From contig NZ_JASXSI010000008.1 in assembly GCF_030315685.1 (NCBI RefSeq), forward strand, positions 153,774 to 217,773: a stretch of 64,000 nt of DNA. The letters are read 5' to 3'. The notes below the pieces were generated by a model, which was not told the origin of the DNA, did not search any database, and worked only from the letters and a program-made list of their open reading frames with translations. This DNA comes from Gordonia sp. ABSL11-1 (lineage in GTDB: Bacteria; Actinomycetota; Actinomycetes; Mycobacteriales; Mycobacteriaceae). This document shows positions 42,002 to 50,077 of this stretch, in pieces; positions within the stretch are counted from its first letter, which is position 1; every line of letters starts with the position of its first letter. The position numbers and the translations under genes were made by a program.

Positions 42002-42343
42002 GTGACCGACAACGCAGAGGACAGGGCCGACGCGCTGTTCCACGCACTGTCCGATCGGACGCGACGTGACATCATGCGCCGCGTTCTGAGCGGCGAGCAC
42101 TCGGTCTCGGTACTCGCGGCGAAGTACGACATGAGCTTCGCCGCGGTACAGAAGCACGTCGCCGTGCTGGAACGCGCAGGTCTGCTGACCAAGCGTCGCA
42201 GCGGTCGTGAACAACTGGCCACCGGCGATGTGACCGCGGTACGTGCCGTGTCGACCATGCTCACCGAACTCGAACAGGTGTGGCGAGGTCGGATAGCGCG
42301 CATCGACGAACTCATCTCCACCGAACCGACCCAGGAGGACTGA
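42002..42343 (+). CDS. ArsR-family transcriptional regulator
   Basis: This 113-residue winged-helix repressor has ALFHALSDRTRRDIMRRVL, LAAKYDMSFAAVQKHVAVLERAG and TKRRSGREQLATGD; no metal-binding Cys cluster is seen. It is of the kind paired with SRPBCC partners. GTG 42002 lies at the predicted transcription start, under a perfect operator palindrome. The next gene (SRPBCC/AHSA1) begins three bases after the stop, so both are in one autoregulated operon. The inducer may be the ligand of the SRPBCC protein. Confidence 0.9.
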   Translation: MTDNAEDRADALFHALSDRTRRDIMRRVLSGEHSVSVLAAKYDMSFAAVQKHVAVLERAGLLTKRRSGREQLATGDVTAVRAVSTMLTELEQVWRGRIARIDELISTEPTQED

Positions 42344-42346
42344 CCA

Positions 42347-42832
42347 ATGCCTGTCACCAACGTCGCCCACGACATCGACTCACGCACACTGACCATCACC
42401 GCCGAATTCGCCGCACCGCCGTCGCGGCTCTGGCAGGTCTATGCCGATCCCCGTCAGCTCGAGAAGATCTGGGGTCCGCCGACGTACCCCGCCACTGTCG
42501 TCGATCACGACTTCACGCCCGGCGGTCGCGTGACGTATTACATGACGAGTCCGGAGGGGGAGAAGTTCGGGGGCTACTGGCAGATCGAGTCACTGGACGA
42601 GCCACACGGTTTCGTCTTCGACGACGGATTCGCCGACGAGAACCTCGCGCCCGTCGACTCGCTTCCGGTGTCGAAGAACTCCTACCGGTTCGACGAGAAG
42701 GACGGACAGACCGTCGCGACCTACGTCAGTTCGTACGCCTCGGCCGAGGATCTACAGAAGGTGCTCGACATGGGTGTGGTCGAGGGCGCATCCGGCGCGA
42801 TCAATCAGATCGACCATCTCCTCGCCGCCTGA
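42347..42832 (+). CDS. SRPBCC (AHSA1-type) protein
   Basis: This 161-residue helix-grip protein has ITAEFAAPPSRLWQVYADPRQLEKIWGPPTYPATVVDHDF, quoted in part as the opening, and VLDMGVVEGASGAINQIDHLLA as the closing helix. It follows the ArsR gene by three bases. ArsR-AHSA1 pairs are common in actinobacteria; the ligand is generally unknown. A long hairpin follows. Confidence 0.85.
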   Translation: MPVTNVAHDIDSRTLTITAEFAAPPSRLWQVYADPRQLEKIWGPPTYPATVVDHDFTPGGRVTYYMTSPEGEKFGGYWQIESLDEPHGFVFDDGFADENLAPVDSLPVSKNSYRFDEKDGQTVATYVSSYASAEDLQKVLDMGVVEGASGAINQIDHLLAA

Positions 42833-42855
42833 CCCATCCCTACACCCACGACACG

Positions 42856-42915
42856 CACCTCATCTGTCGGCAGCCACCTTCGGACGGGCGAAGGTGGCTG
42901 CCGACAGACGAGGTG
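42856..42915. terminator. Long hairpin between convergent genes, likely bidirectional terminator
   Basis: A perfect 19-bp stem (42864-42882 with 42889-42907, loop gacggg) is extended outward by cacctc/gaggtg with one mismatch, giving about 27 pairs. It lies between the SRPBCC stop and the LLM stop. There is no T-run, so it may act through structure alone. Confidence 0.6.
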
Positions 42916-42960
42916 GCTGGTCGGTGGTGTTCGTGCGCCACCGACGCCACGGTCCTACCC

Positions 42961-43821
42961 TTACGCCAGTGCCGCGGCGAGCCTTCGCCAGCCGTCGCGG
43001 GGGAGTGCCCGGTGGTCGGCCTGCAGGATCTGGACGCACACGTGATCGGCGCCGGCGGCGCGGTGTTCGTCGATGCGTGACAGCACGGTCGATTCGTCGC
43101 CCCAGGCGATGATCGCGTCGAAGAGTCGGTCGCTGACCGATTCCATGTCGTCATCGGTGAAGCCGAGTCGGCGGATGTTGTTGGCGTAATTAGGCATCGA
43201 CAGATACCCGCGTAGCCATTCCTCCCCGATCGAGCGGGCCTGCTCACGATCGCCGGTGAGAATGGCGGTCTGTTCGGGCGCGAGGAGTGGTCCGTCGCCG
43301 AGCGCTTCGCGCGCGGCCGCGGTGTGTTCGGGAGTAACCAGGTAGGGGTGGGCGCCGCGGGTACGTTCGGCCGCCAGGGCCAGCATCTTCGGCCCGAGGG
43401 CGGCGAGGACACGGGCGTCGGACGGCACCGGTTCCGGTGCGTCGTCGAGACCGTCGAGGAATGCCTTGGTGGTGGCCAACGGCTTTCGGTACCGACCCGG
43501 TTCCGTGCTGTCGATCAACGGTGCATGACTGATGCCCAGCCCCAACAGGAACCGGGCTCCGTGTTCGGCAGTCAGACGAGCATGAGCGGCGGCCACGTCA
43601 TGCGGCTCGTGCATCCACATGTTGAGGATGCCGGTCGCGATGACCGCGTTGCGCGTGGCGCCGAGCAGGTTCTCGACCGCATCCATCACGGGCCCACCGA
43701 CGTCGGGAATCCACAGCGCGGTGAAACCGAGCTCATCGAGCTCGGCGGCTGCTTCGGCCGCCTCGCCCGCATCCCCGTAGCGCAGTGGCGAACTCCAGAT
43801 ACCTACCCCGTTGAGATTCAT
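42961..43821 (-). CDS. LLM-class (probable F420-dependent) oxidoreductase
   Basis: This 286-residue TIM-barrel enzyme of the luciferase-like family (TIGR03620-like) has VGIWSSPLRYGDAGEAAEAAAELDELGFTALWIPD (start quoted in part), the barrel loop GARFLLGLGISHAP and a C-terminal AGADHVCVQIL. In mycobacterial relatives the cofactor is F420 rather than FMN, an inference here. It is one of three LLM genes in this region. Confidence 0.87.
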   Translation of the reverse strand: MNLNGVGIWSSPLRYGDAGEAAEAAAELDELGFTALWIPDVGGPVMDAVENLLGATRNAVIATGILNMWMHEPHDVAAAHARLTAEHGARFLLGLGISHAPLIDSTEPGRYRKPLATTKAFLDGLDDAPEPVPSDARVLAALGPKMLALAAERTRGAHPYLVTPEHTAAAREALGDGPLLAPEQTAILTGDREQARSIGEEWLRGYLSMPNYANNIRRLGFTDDDMESVSDRLFDAIIAWGDESTVLSRIDEHRAAGADHVCVQILQADHRALPRDGWRRLAAALA

Positions 43822-43982
43822 GACCTCGACCCTACCGACCCCGCCGAATGGCCGGAACTGCCGACATTTGGCCCCTTGTGTGCTGTCGAGGGGCCTCGCG
43901 CACGCCTAGCGTGAACATGACAGGGATCACATCCATGGTCGGGTGGCTGCCGTCGTCCGACGAACCGAGGGAGAGAACACCG

Positions 43983-44264
43983 ATGCCACTCGAACCCGTC
44001 TCGCAGGGGCTGCTGCAGCAACTGGCCGAGGAGCGTCAGCCACCGATCAGTGAGCAGACCCCGGCACTCGCACGGATGACGGGTCCCATCTTCTCCGGGA
44101 TGAGCGGACGCGGGCCCGACGTGGCCGAGGTACGCGATCTCAAGCTCGAGGGCAACGACGGCGGCCGGTTCCGCGTGCGTGTGCTGGTGGCTGAGGGAGA
44201 CCCGGACGCCGTCATCGTGTACGTCCACGGCGGTGGCGGGGTACTGGGTGACATCGACGTCCTG
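43983..44264 (+). pseudogene. N-terminal fragment of an alpha/beta hydrolase, cut by a deletion junction
   Basis: Codons from ATG 43983 (GGGAGAG upstream) read as the start of an HSL-type hydrolase up to the oxyanion motif [16 protein letters not shown]. The frame then stops resembling a hydrolase near 44264: no GDSAG nucleophile or catalytic acid/His follows. Immediately downstream, in another frame, is the tail of an aldehyde dehydrogenase. The fragment cannot be catalytic. Confidence 0.75.
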
Positions 44265-44649
44265 TACGAGCGGCGGGCAGACCGAACGCGACGACCGGCC
44301 CGGCGCTTATGTGACGCCGACCGTGTTTTCCGATGTCACCCGCGACATGACCATTCACCGGGAGGAGATCTTCGGTCCGGTGCTCGCAATCGAGCCCTAC
44401 GACACCGAGGACGAGGCCGTCGAGATCGCCAACGACACCGTCTACGGACTGGCCGGCGGTGTGTGGTCGGGTTACACCGAGCGCGCCCAGCGGATCGCCC
44501 GCCGGATCCGTGCCGGCCAGATCGCGGTCAACGACGCCGGCATGAATCTGGACGCCCCGTTCGGTGGGTGCAAACAATCCGGGATCGGTCGTGAGACAGG
44601 ACAATTCGGACTCTAGGAGTTCCTGGAGGTCAAATCCATCCAGGGATGA
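44265..44649 (+). pseudogene. C-terminal fragment of an aldehyde dehydrogenase with a nonsense codon
   Basis: From about 44265 the sequence reads [21 protein letters not shown], then [45 protein letters not shown] and [12 protein letters not shown], the last quarter of an ALDH. The catalytic Cys and Glu domains are gone. A TAG at 44614-44616 stands where the family has GAG (QFGL-E-EFLEVKS). Reading on in frame gives the normal tail to TGA 44647-44649. It is out of frame with the hydrolase fragment before it. Confidence 0.8.
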
Positions 44650-44659
44650 CGGAGGGCGA

Positions 44660-45241
44660 TCAGCCGTGCACGGTGGGTCGATAGACGAGTTCCAACGATC
44701 GGCCGTCCAGCGTCCGGGTTTCCAGGAGTTCGAGATCGAAGTCGGCGGCGCCGGCCAGGATCGGTTCGGTCCCGGTCCGGCCGGTGATCACCGGAAAGAT
44801 GGTCAGCTGAATACGGTCGACCAGACTCGCGGCCATCAACGCGCGATTCAACGACAGGCTGCCGTGCGAACGGAGCGGCACGTCCGACTCCTCTTTGAGT
44901 CGGGCGACGACGTCGACCGCGTCGCCGGCCACGATGTCGGCGTCCGGCCAGTCCAGAGGCGCGGTCAGGGTCGACGACACGACTGTCGTCGGGAGCCGCT
45001 TCATGCGGGCGATCCAGTCATCGCTTTCGGGGTCCGGGGCACCGGGACCCAACATCTCGACGAACTCGCGGTAGGTGTTCGCGCCGAGCACCATTCGCTG
45101 CCGCTCGCCGTAGACCGCACGGCGATGCTCCTCGAGTTCGGGGCCCTGCTTCCCCCAGTAGCCGCCCCAGTCCCCGTGCTCGTCGTAGGAGCCGAAGCCG
45201 TCCAGGCTGGAGAAGATGTCGAACGTGTAGGTCGCGGTCAT
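44660..45241 (-). CDS. DHFR/RibD-C-like reductase domain protein
   Basis: This 193-residue protein is of the family called dihydrofolate reductase family protein. It has TFDIFSSLDGFGSYDEHGDWGGYWG at the start (short quote), RMVLGANTYREF, TVVSSTL and DRIQLTIFPVITGRTG. It is related to the RibD C-terminal domain more than to true DHFR. Substrate unknown; NADPH binding is inferred from the fold. Two copies of ctgtgacatc lie upstream. Confidence 0.82.
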   Translation of the reverse strand: MTATYTFDIFSSLDGFGSYDEHGDWGGYWGKQGPELEEHRRAVYGERQRMVLGANTYREFVEMLGPGAPDPESDDWIARMKRLPTTVVSSTLTAPLDWPDADIVAGDAVDVVARLKEESDVPLRSHGSLSLNRALMAASLVDRIQLTIFPVITGRTGTEPILAGAADFDLELLETRTLDGRSLELVYRPTVHG

Positions 45242-45263
45242 GGGAACTCCTTCGAGCGGCGGT

Positions 45264-45287
45264 CTGTGACATCAGGACTGTGACATC
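45264..45287. repeat. Direct repeat upstream of the DHFR-like gene
   Basis: ctgtgacatc occurs at 45264-45273 and again at 45278-45287, a spacing of 14 bases, just upstream of ATG 45241 on the minus strand. It might be a regulator-binding site; the function is unknown. Confidence 0.4.
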
Positions 45288-45329
45288 CAAGACAGACTCG
45301 GGTGGACGGGAGAACTGATCGGTCGCCGG

Positions 45330-46211
45330 TCAACGAAGGTGCGGGATGACCACCTCCCCGACACGCGTCAGCTGGTCGACCGGGTCCTCGACAGGCCACA
45401 CGACAACGCCGGCAGCGTCGTATCGGGCCAGGACTTCGACGCAGTGCTCGGCGGATCCGACCAGCAACTGCCCGGCGATGGTATCCGTGTCCCGGCGAAG
45501 CAATCGCGCCAGCGCGTCGAGCCATCTCCGTGCCTGCGCCGGGGACTCGGTCACGTGGGCCCACATGGTCGCGAGGACGATCGGGACATCGCGCACGGGT
45601 CGTCGCGCACCGTTCCCGATGCCTCGGAGGTAGTCACGTCCGGTGGCGATCCGATCCGGGGTGGTGTTGTAGGCCGAGGCGAGCCAGCCGTCGCCGAGGC
45701 GGCTGACGCGCCGCCGGCGGAGCAGATGTACCGACTCGTCGAATCGTGGCCACCGCTCGTCGAAGGGGATGCCCGCAGCGGCATAGTCGGCGGCCGATGA
45801 GCCGGCCCCGACGCCGAGGACGAATCGGCCGCTCGACAGCTCACTCAGGGCTGCAGCCGCTTTCGCGAGAGTGGCCGGACCACGGATGACCGGGAGAGCG
45901 ACCGTGGTCGCCAGTGTCATGTCGGCGGTGGAGTCGACGACGCTCGACAGCGCGACGAGGCCGTCGAGCCACGGGCTGGAGAACACGACGTGATAGTTGG
46001 CGCAGATCGCGGTGAACCCCGCGTCGTGTGCGGCTTCGGTGTATCGCGTCAAGGGCGGGGACTGAGACCCATCGACGGCGATCAGCGGCAGGTGCGCACC
46101 GAACCACACCGTCGGACCGTAACCGACTCGCAGCGGTCCCGGCGGCGGGTCGGGCCAGCCCCGTCGGGCGTCATCCGGTGACGGGCACGTCGATGACGGG
46201 TCGCCGGACAT
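45330..46211 (-). CDS. LLM-class flavin/F420-dependent oxidoreductase
   Basis: This 293-residue TIM-barrel protein has LAKAAAALSELSSGRFVLGVGAGSS (typical barrel strand and phosphate loop), GIPFDERWPRFDES and the closing DPVDQLTRVGEVVIPHL. The start is uncertain: ATG 46211 overlaps the upstream peptidase gene by 41 bases, and GTG 46109 would be shorter and lose the first beta strand. It belongs to the minus-strand run with the VanX-like, LLM and enoyl-CoA hydratase genes. Confidence 0.8.
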   Translation of the reverse strand: MSGDPSSTCPSPDDARRGWPDPPPGPLRVGYGPTVWFGAHLPLIAVDGSQSPPLTRYTEAAHDAGFTAICANYHVVFSSPWLDGLVALSSVVDSTADMTLATTVALPVIRGPATLAKAAAALSELSSGRFVLGVGAGSSAADYAAAGIPFDERWPRFDESVHLLRRRRVSRLGDGWLASAYNTTPDRIATGRDYLRGIGNGARRPVRDVPIVLATMWAHVTESPAQARRWLDALARLLRRDTDTIAGQLLVGSAEHCVEVLARYDAAGVVVWPVEDPVDQLTRVGEVVIPHLR

Positions 46212-46899
46212 CGGCGCCGTCGGCGTCGAAGTGCCACCACTCGCCCGAGTAGGCCGACAGTCCACCCGCGCCCATCGCTGCCCGCAGTCGCGCACGAGCG
46301 CGTTGTACGGTCACCGACACACCCTCGGTCGCAAAAGCATTCGCGCGCGGCGTGAAGTCGTCGAAGCCGGTGCCCATGTCGACCAGGCACTGGGCACCGA
46401 TCTGCCGACGAGGCGGACACCCGGGCACCCGGGCCGCGACCGCGACATCCACCGATCGTCCGGATTCGTGGCTGCGTGAGTACGGTCCCGGCGCCGCGAC
46501 CCATGCCGGATCGGGCACCTTCTCGAACATCTCCTGCTGGACAGAATGCGGCCGATAGCAGTCCCAGAAGACCAGCGTCTCACCGGCACGACGCAACACT
46601 TGGCCCGCCGTGCGCAGACCACGGAGCAGGGACTCGTGGACCAGACAGCGTGCGCCCGGGGGATAGAGTGCGACACCGACGAAGTTGTTCCGCGTCGCAT
46701 AGCGCAGGTCGATGTGCGCGTCAGGCAGCGCCGTCCGGACATCGGCGAGGCCCACGGCGCGGGCAGCGGCCGACACGGGCGGGATCGCCGACGACGATCT
46801 CGGTTCGGCTGAACCGGCACCACCGGGGATTGCGACGACCAGGGGCGCGAGGATGCCCAGCACCGTGGCCACCACCGCCGCGAACCGTCGTGTGGTCAT
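46171..46899 (-). CDS. Exported VanX-like D-Ala-D-Ala dipeptidase (M15D)
   Basis: This 242-residue protein has an N-terminal signal (TTRRFAAVVATVLGILAPLVVAIPG) and the M15D zinc site SHESGRSVDVAV (HxxGxxxD) and EWWHF. VFWDCYRPHSVQQEMF is also of the VanX/DdpX type. It would hydrolyse D-Ala-D-Ala or envelope dipeptides outside the membrane. ATG 46899 follows CAGGAC; ATG 46920 is an alternative. No vanHA or D-Ala-D-Lac ligase is adjacent, so resistance is not implied. Confidence 0.87.
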   Translation of the reverse strand: MTTRRFAAVVATVLGILAPLVVAIPGGAGSAEPRSSSAIPPVSAAARAVGLADVRTALPDAHIDLRYATRNNFVGVALYPPGARCLVHESLLRGLRTAGQVLRRAGETLVFWDCYRPHSVQQEMFEKVPDPAWVAAPGPYSRSHESGRSVDVAVAARVPGCPPRRQIGAQCLVDMGTGFDDFTPRANAFATEGVSVTVQRARARLRAAMGAGGLSAYSGEWWHFDADGADVRRPVIDVPVTG

Positions 46900-46933
46900 C
46901 GGTGTCCTGCCCGGCACCATGTCCCGGTCACGC

Positions 46934-47809
46934 TCAACCGAGTTCCGCGAGCCGGCGGGCGGTCGGCGCCATCGCATCGATCCACGCGGCGGGTGACTCC
47001 GATGTCGGTGTCACGATGACGGCGTCCACACCGATCTGTGCGTACTCGGCCATCCCCGCGACGAACTCGTCGGCGGTCTCCGGGCCGGGCCGGGGGTTGT
47101 TCGCCAGGATGGTCACCTTGATGTCGGCGAAGTCGCGACCGACGTCGTCGCAATGTCGTTGCAGCACTTCGATCTTGTGTGCCACCTCGTCGGGAGATGT
47201 CCCGAACAGGTTGCAGGCGTCACCGTATTGCGCGACCAACCGCAGGGTCTTGCGTTCGCCACTGCCGCCGATGAGGATCGTCGGCCGATGGATCGGCTGC
47301 GGCGAGCACAGGGTCTCCGCGAGCTGGTAGTGGGTGCCCTCGTAGGGTCCGTCGCTGTCGGGATCCCACATCTGACCGCAGATCTGCAGCGCTTCTTCGA
47401 GGCGCTCGAATCGCTCGGCGAGTGGGGGATAGGGAACGCCCATGGCATGGTGCTCACGTTCGAACCATGCGGCACCGATGCCGAGGGCGGCGCGGCCTTC
47501 CGACAGCACGTCGAGAGTGGTGACGATCTTGGCGAGGAGACCAGGGTGACGGTAAGTGACACCCGTGACGAGCAGGCCCAGCTCGATCGTCGAGGTGTGC
47601 GCGGCGAGGTACCCGAGCGTGGTGTAGCCCTCGAGCATCTTCGCCTCGGCGGGCAGCCCCGTGGGCTCGATCTGGAAATAGTGGTCCATGAACGACAGCC
47701 AGGTGGCTCCCGACGCCTCGGCCGCTGCACCGACCCGGGCCAACTCGCCCGCGAGGGCAGGCGTGCCGCCGTCGATGTCGAAGATCGGTAGGTGGAAGCC
47801 GAGTTCCAT
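46934..47809 (-). CDS. LLM-class F420-dependent oxidoreductase (TIGR03560 type)
   Basis: This 291-residue barrel has LGFHLPIFDIDGGTPALAGE at the start, TWLSFMDHYFQI, GRAALGIGAAWFEREHHAMG and PTILIGGSGERKTLRLVAQYGDACN. The sequence follows mycobacterial F420-dependent reductases of this subfamily. AGGAG precedes ATG 47809. It lies 75 bases downstream of the enoyl-CoA hydratase gene on the same strand. Confidence 0.88.
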   Translation of the reverse strand: MELGFHLPIFDIDGGTPALAGELARVGAAAEASGATWLSFMDHYFQIEPTGLPAEAKMLEGYTTLGYLAAHTSTIELGLLVTGVTYRHPGLLAKIVTTLDVLSEGRAALGIGAAWFEREHHAMGVPYPPLAERFERLEEALQICGQMWDPDSDGPYEGTHYQLAETLCSPQPIHRPTILIGGSGERKTLRLVAQYGDACNLFGTSPDEVAHKIEVLQRHCDDVGRDFADIKVTILANNPRPGPETADEFVAGMAEYAQIGVDAVIVTPTSESPAAWIDAMAPTARRLAELG

Positions 47810-47883
47810 GCGACACTCCTCAATGCTGCCCGGTCCGTGTCCCGACTGTACGTCGTCCGGAGTGACGCCGACCCGATCGGCGA

Positions 47884-48696
47884 TCAGTCCGCGTCGTCGA
47901 AGCGGGGCTCGCGCTTGGCCATCCCGGCGAGCACCGCCTCCATCTGATTCGGTGAGCCCATCAACCCGACCTGCAGTTCGCTCTCGAGCCGCAGCGCCGA
48001 TGCGGCGTCGTCGGACTGCCACGTCTGGTCGTACAAGCGCTTCGCGGCGCGGACGGCGTGCGGCGACTTGCCGGCGATCTCGTGTGCCAGGGCGAGGGCC
48101 TCGGTGAGCGGATCGTCGACGACGCGGGTGACCAGCCTCAACTCCGCCGCCTCGACACCGGTCACGATCCGCCCGGTGAACGTGAGTTCCTTGGCGACAT
48201 CGGCGTTGACGAGTCGTGGCAGGGTCTGGGTGATGCCCATGTCCGGGACCAGGCCCCACTTGACCTCCATGATCGAAAGACGCGAATCGGGTGTGGCATA
48301 GCGGATGTCGGCTCCGAGTGCGATCTGCAGTCCGCCGCCGAAACAGTTGCCGGTGATCGCGGCGATGACAGGCGCAGCGACGCGGGCCCAGTCCACGGAG
48401 ACCCGCTGGGCGTCGTTTGCGAGGTGCCCGTGGTCGCGGTTGAGGAGGGACTGCGCGCCGCCGCCCTGACCGAGGCTGGAGACGTCCAGGCCCGAGCAGA
48501 AACTCTTGCCCGCGCCGTGCAGCACGACCGCACGGATCCGACGATCCCCGGCCACTTGCTCGGTCGCGTCGAGGAGTGCGTCGAACATGGCGCGGTCGAG
48601 TGCGTTGTGCTTGTCCCCGCGGTCGAGGGTGACGACGGCGACGCCCTCGTCGTCGACGTCGATCGTGATCCGGTGTTCGCCGCCCATGGTTGCCAT
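47884..48696 (-). CDS. Enoyl-CoA hydratase/isomerase (crotonase family)
   Basis: This 270-residue crotonase has the first oxyanion loop HGAGKSFCSGLDVSSL and the second GNCFGGGLQIALGADIRYA. The acid-bearing segment is SRLSIMEVKWGLVPDMGI. A Glu is kept in MEVKWG, as in hydratases and isomerases. The substrate is an acyl-CoA of unknown type. It is probably co-transcribed with the amine oxidase gene, 27 bases upstream. Confidence 0.9.
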   Translation of the reverse strand: MATMGGEHRITIDVDDEGVAVVTLDRGDKHNALDRAMFDALLDATEQVAGDRRIRAVVLHGAGKSFCSGLDVSSLGQGGGAQSLLNRDHGHLANDAQRVSVDWARVAAPVIAAITGNCFGGGLQIALGADIRYATPDSRLSIMEVKWGLVPDMGITQTLPRLVNADVAKELTFTGRIVTGVEAAELRLVTRVVDDPLTEALALAHEIAGKSPHAVRAAKRLYDQTWQSDDAASALRLESELQVGLMGSPNQMEAVLAGMAKREPRFDDAD

Positions 48697-48723
48697 CCTA
48701 CGAACATCTGGGATCCGCCGTGT

Positions 48724-50013
48724 TCAGATCGCGGCGATGCACTCGGTCGCAGCGCGGTGACCGGCCCGTATAGCGCCCTCGATGTAGCCGTTGAACCGAT
48801 CCGCGGTCTCGGTGCCCGCCCAGTGCACCCGCCCGACCGGCTCGGCCTGCGCGGCGCGTACCTGCGCGAGGTGCCCGATCCGGGGCATCGCGGCGTATCC
48901 GCCGAGCACGAATTCATCCTGGTGCCAAGACTTCTCGTGAAAGCTCACCGGGGAGCGCACTCCGATGCCAAAATGGTCGACCAGCGACTCGAGGACCGCA
49001 GCCCTCCGCGTCGTCTCGTCCATACCGTCGAGTCGTCGTGCTGCGTCGGCGGGAACGAGGACGCAGAGATGGCCCGGCCCGTCGGGCGGGGAGACGTCGA
49101 ATGTCGATCGGATCGGACCGTCGGGTGTGATCAGTTGGCCGGCGCATCCGGTGTCGCGCCAGAACGGCCGCTCATAGACCGCGACGGCTTTGTACACCGA
49201 TCCCATGATCGTGTTCCGCTGCACCGAACCACGTGAATCGGGCAGGGGAGGGCGATGCCCGATGCCCTCTGCCACGGGCGGTGCGGTTGCGACGATGACG
49301 CGGGCGGCTCGGATGGAACCCGCAACGGTGTGCACACCGATGCCGGTCGGGTCCCGTTCGATCTCGATGACGCGACGATTCAGCTCGACGTCGTCGCCGA
49401 GTTCGGCGGCCATCGCCGCGGCGAGCCCACCGGCGCCACCCCTCAACAGGGCATCCTGGGCGCCGCCCTTGACCGTCACCATCTCGCGGATGCCACCGGA
49501 GCCGGCGATCATCTCCGCAACGGTCTCGACGGAGACCTCGCCTGCGGGGCGGCAGGTGAGTTCGGCCGCAAGGGCGTCGAACACCTGCCGCGCCAGGACG
49601 GGCCGGATCGCACTCTTCCAGTCCTCGAGCGTCTGATGATCCGAAGCGCGGCCGTACCGCGCGGCCAGCGCGAGGCGCGCGGAGCCCACGGCCAGGCCGA
49701 CTCCGGTGGCGAAGACCAGGGAGATCGGCCTGCCGTCGACCGTTGCGGTCTGTTTGCCGTTGTCGTACGACGCGAAGAGGTCGACGCCCAGGCGGGCCGC
49801 GAGCGAGCGCAGCTCGGTGTGCGACGAACCCACCCACTGTCCGCCCAGGTCGACCGCGCTCCCGGCCGCGGACGTCACCGTCATCGTGCGTCCCCCCACG
49901 CGATCGGCCGCCTCGAGAACCCGGACCGACAGACCGTGCCCGCTCAGCTTCCGAGCCGCCGCCAATCCGGAGAATCCCGCGCCGACCACCACGTCGACCT
50001 TGCTCTCACCCAT
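48724..50013 (-). CDS. Flavin monoamine oxidase family protein
   Basis: This 429-residue FAD amine oxidase has VDVVVGAGFSGLAAARKLSG near residue 10, RVGGRTMTV, GGQWVGSSH and the late RVHWAGTETADRFNGYIEGAI. It deaminates amines oxidatively and yields hydrogen peroxide and an aldehyde. ATG 50013 has GAAAGG eight bases before it; a GTG lies nine bases earlier. The gene is divergent from a TetR regulator with tandem 14-bp repeats between them and is the likely target of that repressor. Confidence 0.9.
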   Translation of the reverse strand: MGESKVDVVVGAGFSGLAAARKLSGHGLSVRVLEAADRVGGRTMTVTSAAGSAVDLGGQWVGSSHTELRSLAARLGVDLFASYDNGKQTATVDGRPISLVFATGVGLAVGSARLALAARYGRASDHQTLEDWKSAIRPVLARQVFDALAAELTCRPAGEVSVETVAEMIAGSGGIREMVTVKGGAQDALLRGGAGGLAAAMAAELGDDVELNRRVIEIERDPTGIGVHTVAGSIRAARVIVATAPPVAEGIGHRPPLPDSRGSVQRNTIMGSVYKAVAVYERPFWRDTGCAGQLITPDGPIRSTFDVSPPDGPGHLCVLVPADAARRLDGMDETTRRAAVLESLVDHFGIGVRSPVSFHEKSWHQDEFVLGGYAAMPRIGHLAQVRAAQAEPVGRVHWAGTETADRFNGYIEGAIRAGHRAATECIAAI

Positions 50014-50027
50014 GTGCGACACCTTTC

Positions 50028-50055
50028 ATAAAACAACTGTTATAAAACATGTGTT
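50028..50055. promoter_or_regulatory. Tandem 14-bp direct repeat, candidate TetR operator
   Basis: ataaaacaactgtt (50028-50041) and ataaaacatgtgtt (50042-50055) follow each other with three mismatches. They are AT-rich in a GC-rich genome. The repeat lies 14 bases from the amine oxidase start and 22 bases from the TetR start, covering the region where both promoters must lie. Confidence 0.55.
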
Positions 50056-50077
50056 GCACATAGTTTACGATGGCACC

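Noticed and set aside
46171..46899. Vancomycin resistance (vanX)
   Set aside because: The protein has a signal peptide and no vanH, vanA or vanRS neighbours; VanX proper is cytoplasmic.
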